Positions 63,562-63,847 of a stretch of DNA of 63,847 nucleotides are shown here, piece after piece; positions within the stretch are counted from its first letter, which is position 1, and each line of letters starts with the position of its first letter. The position numbers were made by a program, and so were the translations under genes. Source of the DNA: a virus; the IMG/VR virus record IMGVR_UViG_3300023244_000002, positions 1 through 63,847 of that record, one strand, 5' to 3'. Below the pieces are notes generated by a model. It had not been told where the DNA came from and made no database searches. It saw only the letters and a list, made by a program, of their open reading frames with translations.

Positions 63562-63847
63562 TGTTATTAGGTTACAATAAGAATGGAGATATCCAATTTA
63601 TATTTACTGATGAAAAATATTTAGCAATGAAATATCCAAACAATACAGCAAAGATAAGTAATTTTTGGGGAACAGTAAAGCATGATCTAACAGAATTATT
63701 TGTGCCTATAAGCACTTTTATAGATTGGGATAATTATAAAAATTATAGAATTGTAAATAGTGTTATTGTAAAAAAAACTAAAGAAGAAATAAACAAAAAT
63801 AATATTAAAAAAAACATCATGAAAAGAGAAATCATTAAAAAAAAAAA
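63561..63847 (+). CDS. 5' part of the gene that crosses the contig join
   Basis: The ATG at 63561 follows AGAGGAGGTATA. The N-terminal half (MLLGYNKNGDIQFIFTDEKY, then NFWGTVKHDLTELFVPIST) resembles small tail-fibre-associated proteins with a 'FTD..Y' start. It continues at base 127 and stops at 236, giving 131 residues. It is complete only on the circular molecule. Confidence 0.78.
   Translation, partial: MLLGYNKNGDIQFIFTDEKYLAMKYPNNTAKISNFWGTVKHDLTELFVPISTFIDWDNYKNYRIVNSVIVKKTKEEINKNNIKKNIMKREIIKKK
63721..63846. repeat. Terminal overlap, right copy (same as 1-126)
   Basis: Identical to bases 1-126. It shows that the contig closes into a circle. See the left copy. Confidence 0.9.

Noticed and set aside
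1-63847. Temperate phage or integrated prophage
   Set aside because: No integrase, excisionase, CI-like repressor, attachment site or host flanks are visible. A ribbon-helix-helix protein and ParB-like protein alone are not enough.

Overview
The window is one complete circular genome of a tailed bacteriophage, opened at an arbitrary point. The first 126 bases recur as the last 126 (apart from one base in an A-run). A small reading frame starting at 63561 runs through the join and stops at 236, so the repeat looks like an assembly overlap. The sequence is AT-rich, genes start behind strong Shine-Dalgarno sites, and several products carry lipoboxes or Sec-type signal peptides. This fits a Gram-negative (diderm) bacterial host whose identity I cannot read from the sequence. 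Trp is encoded by TGG and many genes end in TGA, so the standard bacterial code applies. I see no integrase, phage repressor of CI type, rRNA or convincing tRNA.

Transcription is divergent from a control region at about 22.9-24.3 kb. A leftward operon (23781 down to 1307, all minus strand) holds many small phage genes, a SleB-like cell-wall hydrolase, a DUF932 protein, a large ParB-like protein, RNase H, a ribbon-helix-helix protein, an SNF2-type helicase, a PD-(D/E)XK nuclease, an AEP primase-helicase, a DNA methyltransferase and several zinc-ribbon proteins. A consensus sigma70 promoter bracketed by 19-bp inverted repeats sits in front of the helicase, and related TAACGGT sites are clustered behind the primase-helicase.

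The rightward operon starts with a leader (promoter plus intrinsic terminator) and a phage GroES. About 10 kb of sugar and alditol chemistry follows at 25.3-35.0 kb: GT9 and GT8-like glycosyltransferases, a CDP-paratose/tyvelose-type epimerase, a cytidylyltransferase, a LicD-type transferase and four methyltransferase domains. Next come tail fibres, a 973-residue protein that is almost all serine, terminase, portal, a D12 DNA methyltransferase fusion and a protease-scaffold-capsid polyprotein. The rest is a siphovirus tail module with a programmed -1 frameshift in the chaperone genes, a tape measure, DUF2460, DUF2163, NlpC/P60 and J proteins, three paralogous tail proteins and small membrane proteins. 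A bidirectional terminator at 1179-1238 closes the two operons.

The most unusual feature is that five proteins of the morphogenesis region carry long serine tracts: a decoration protein, a Cys-containing protein, the tail tube, the DUF2460 protein, and the giant serine protein. The same transcription unit encodes a sugar-nucleotide, glycosyltransferase and LicD cluster. My main hypothesis is that the phage builds and modifies a poly-serine coat on its own particle.
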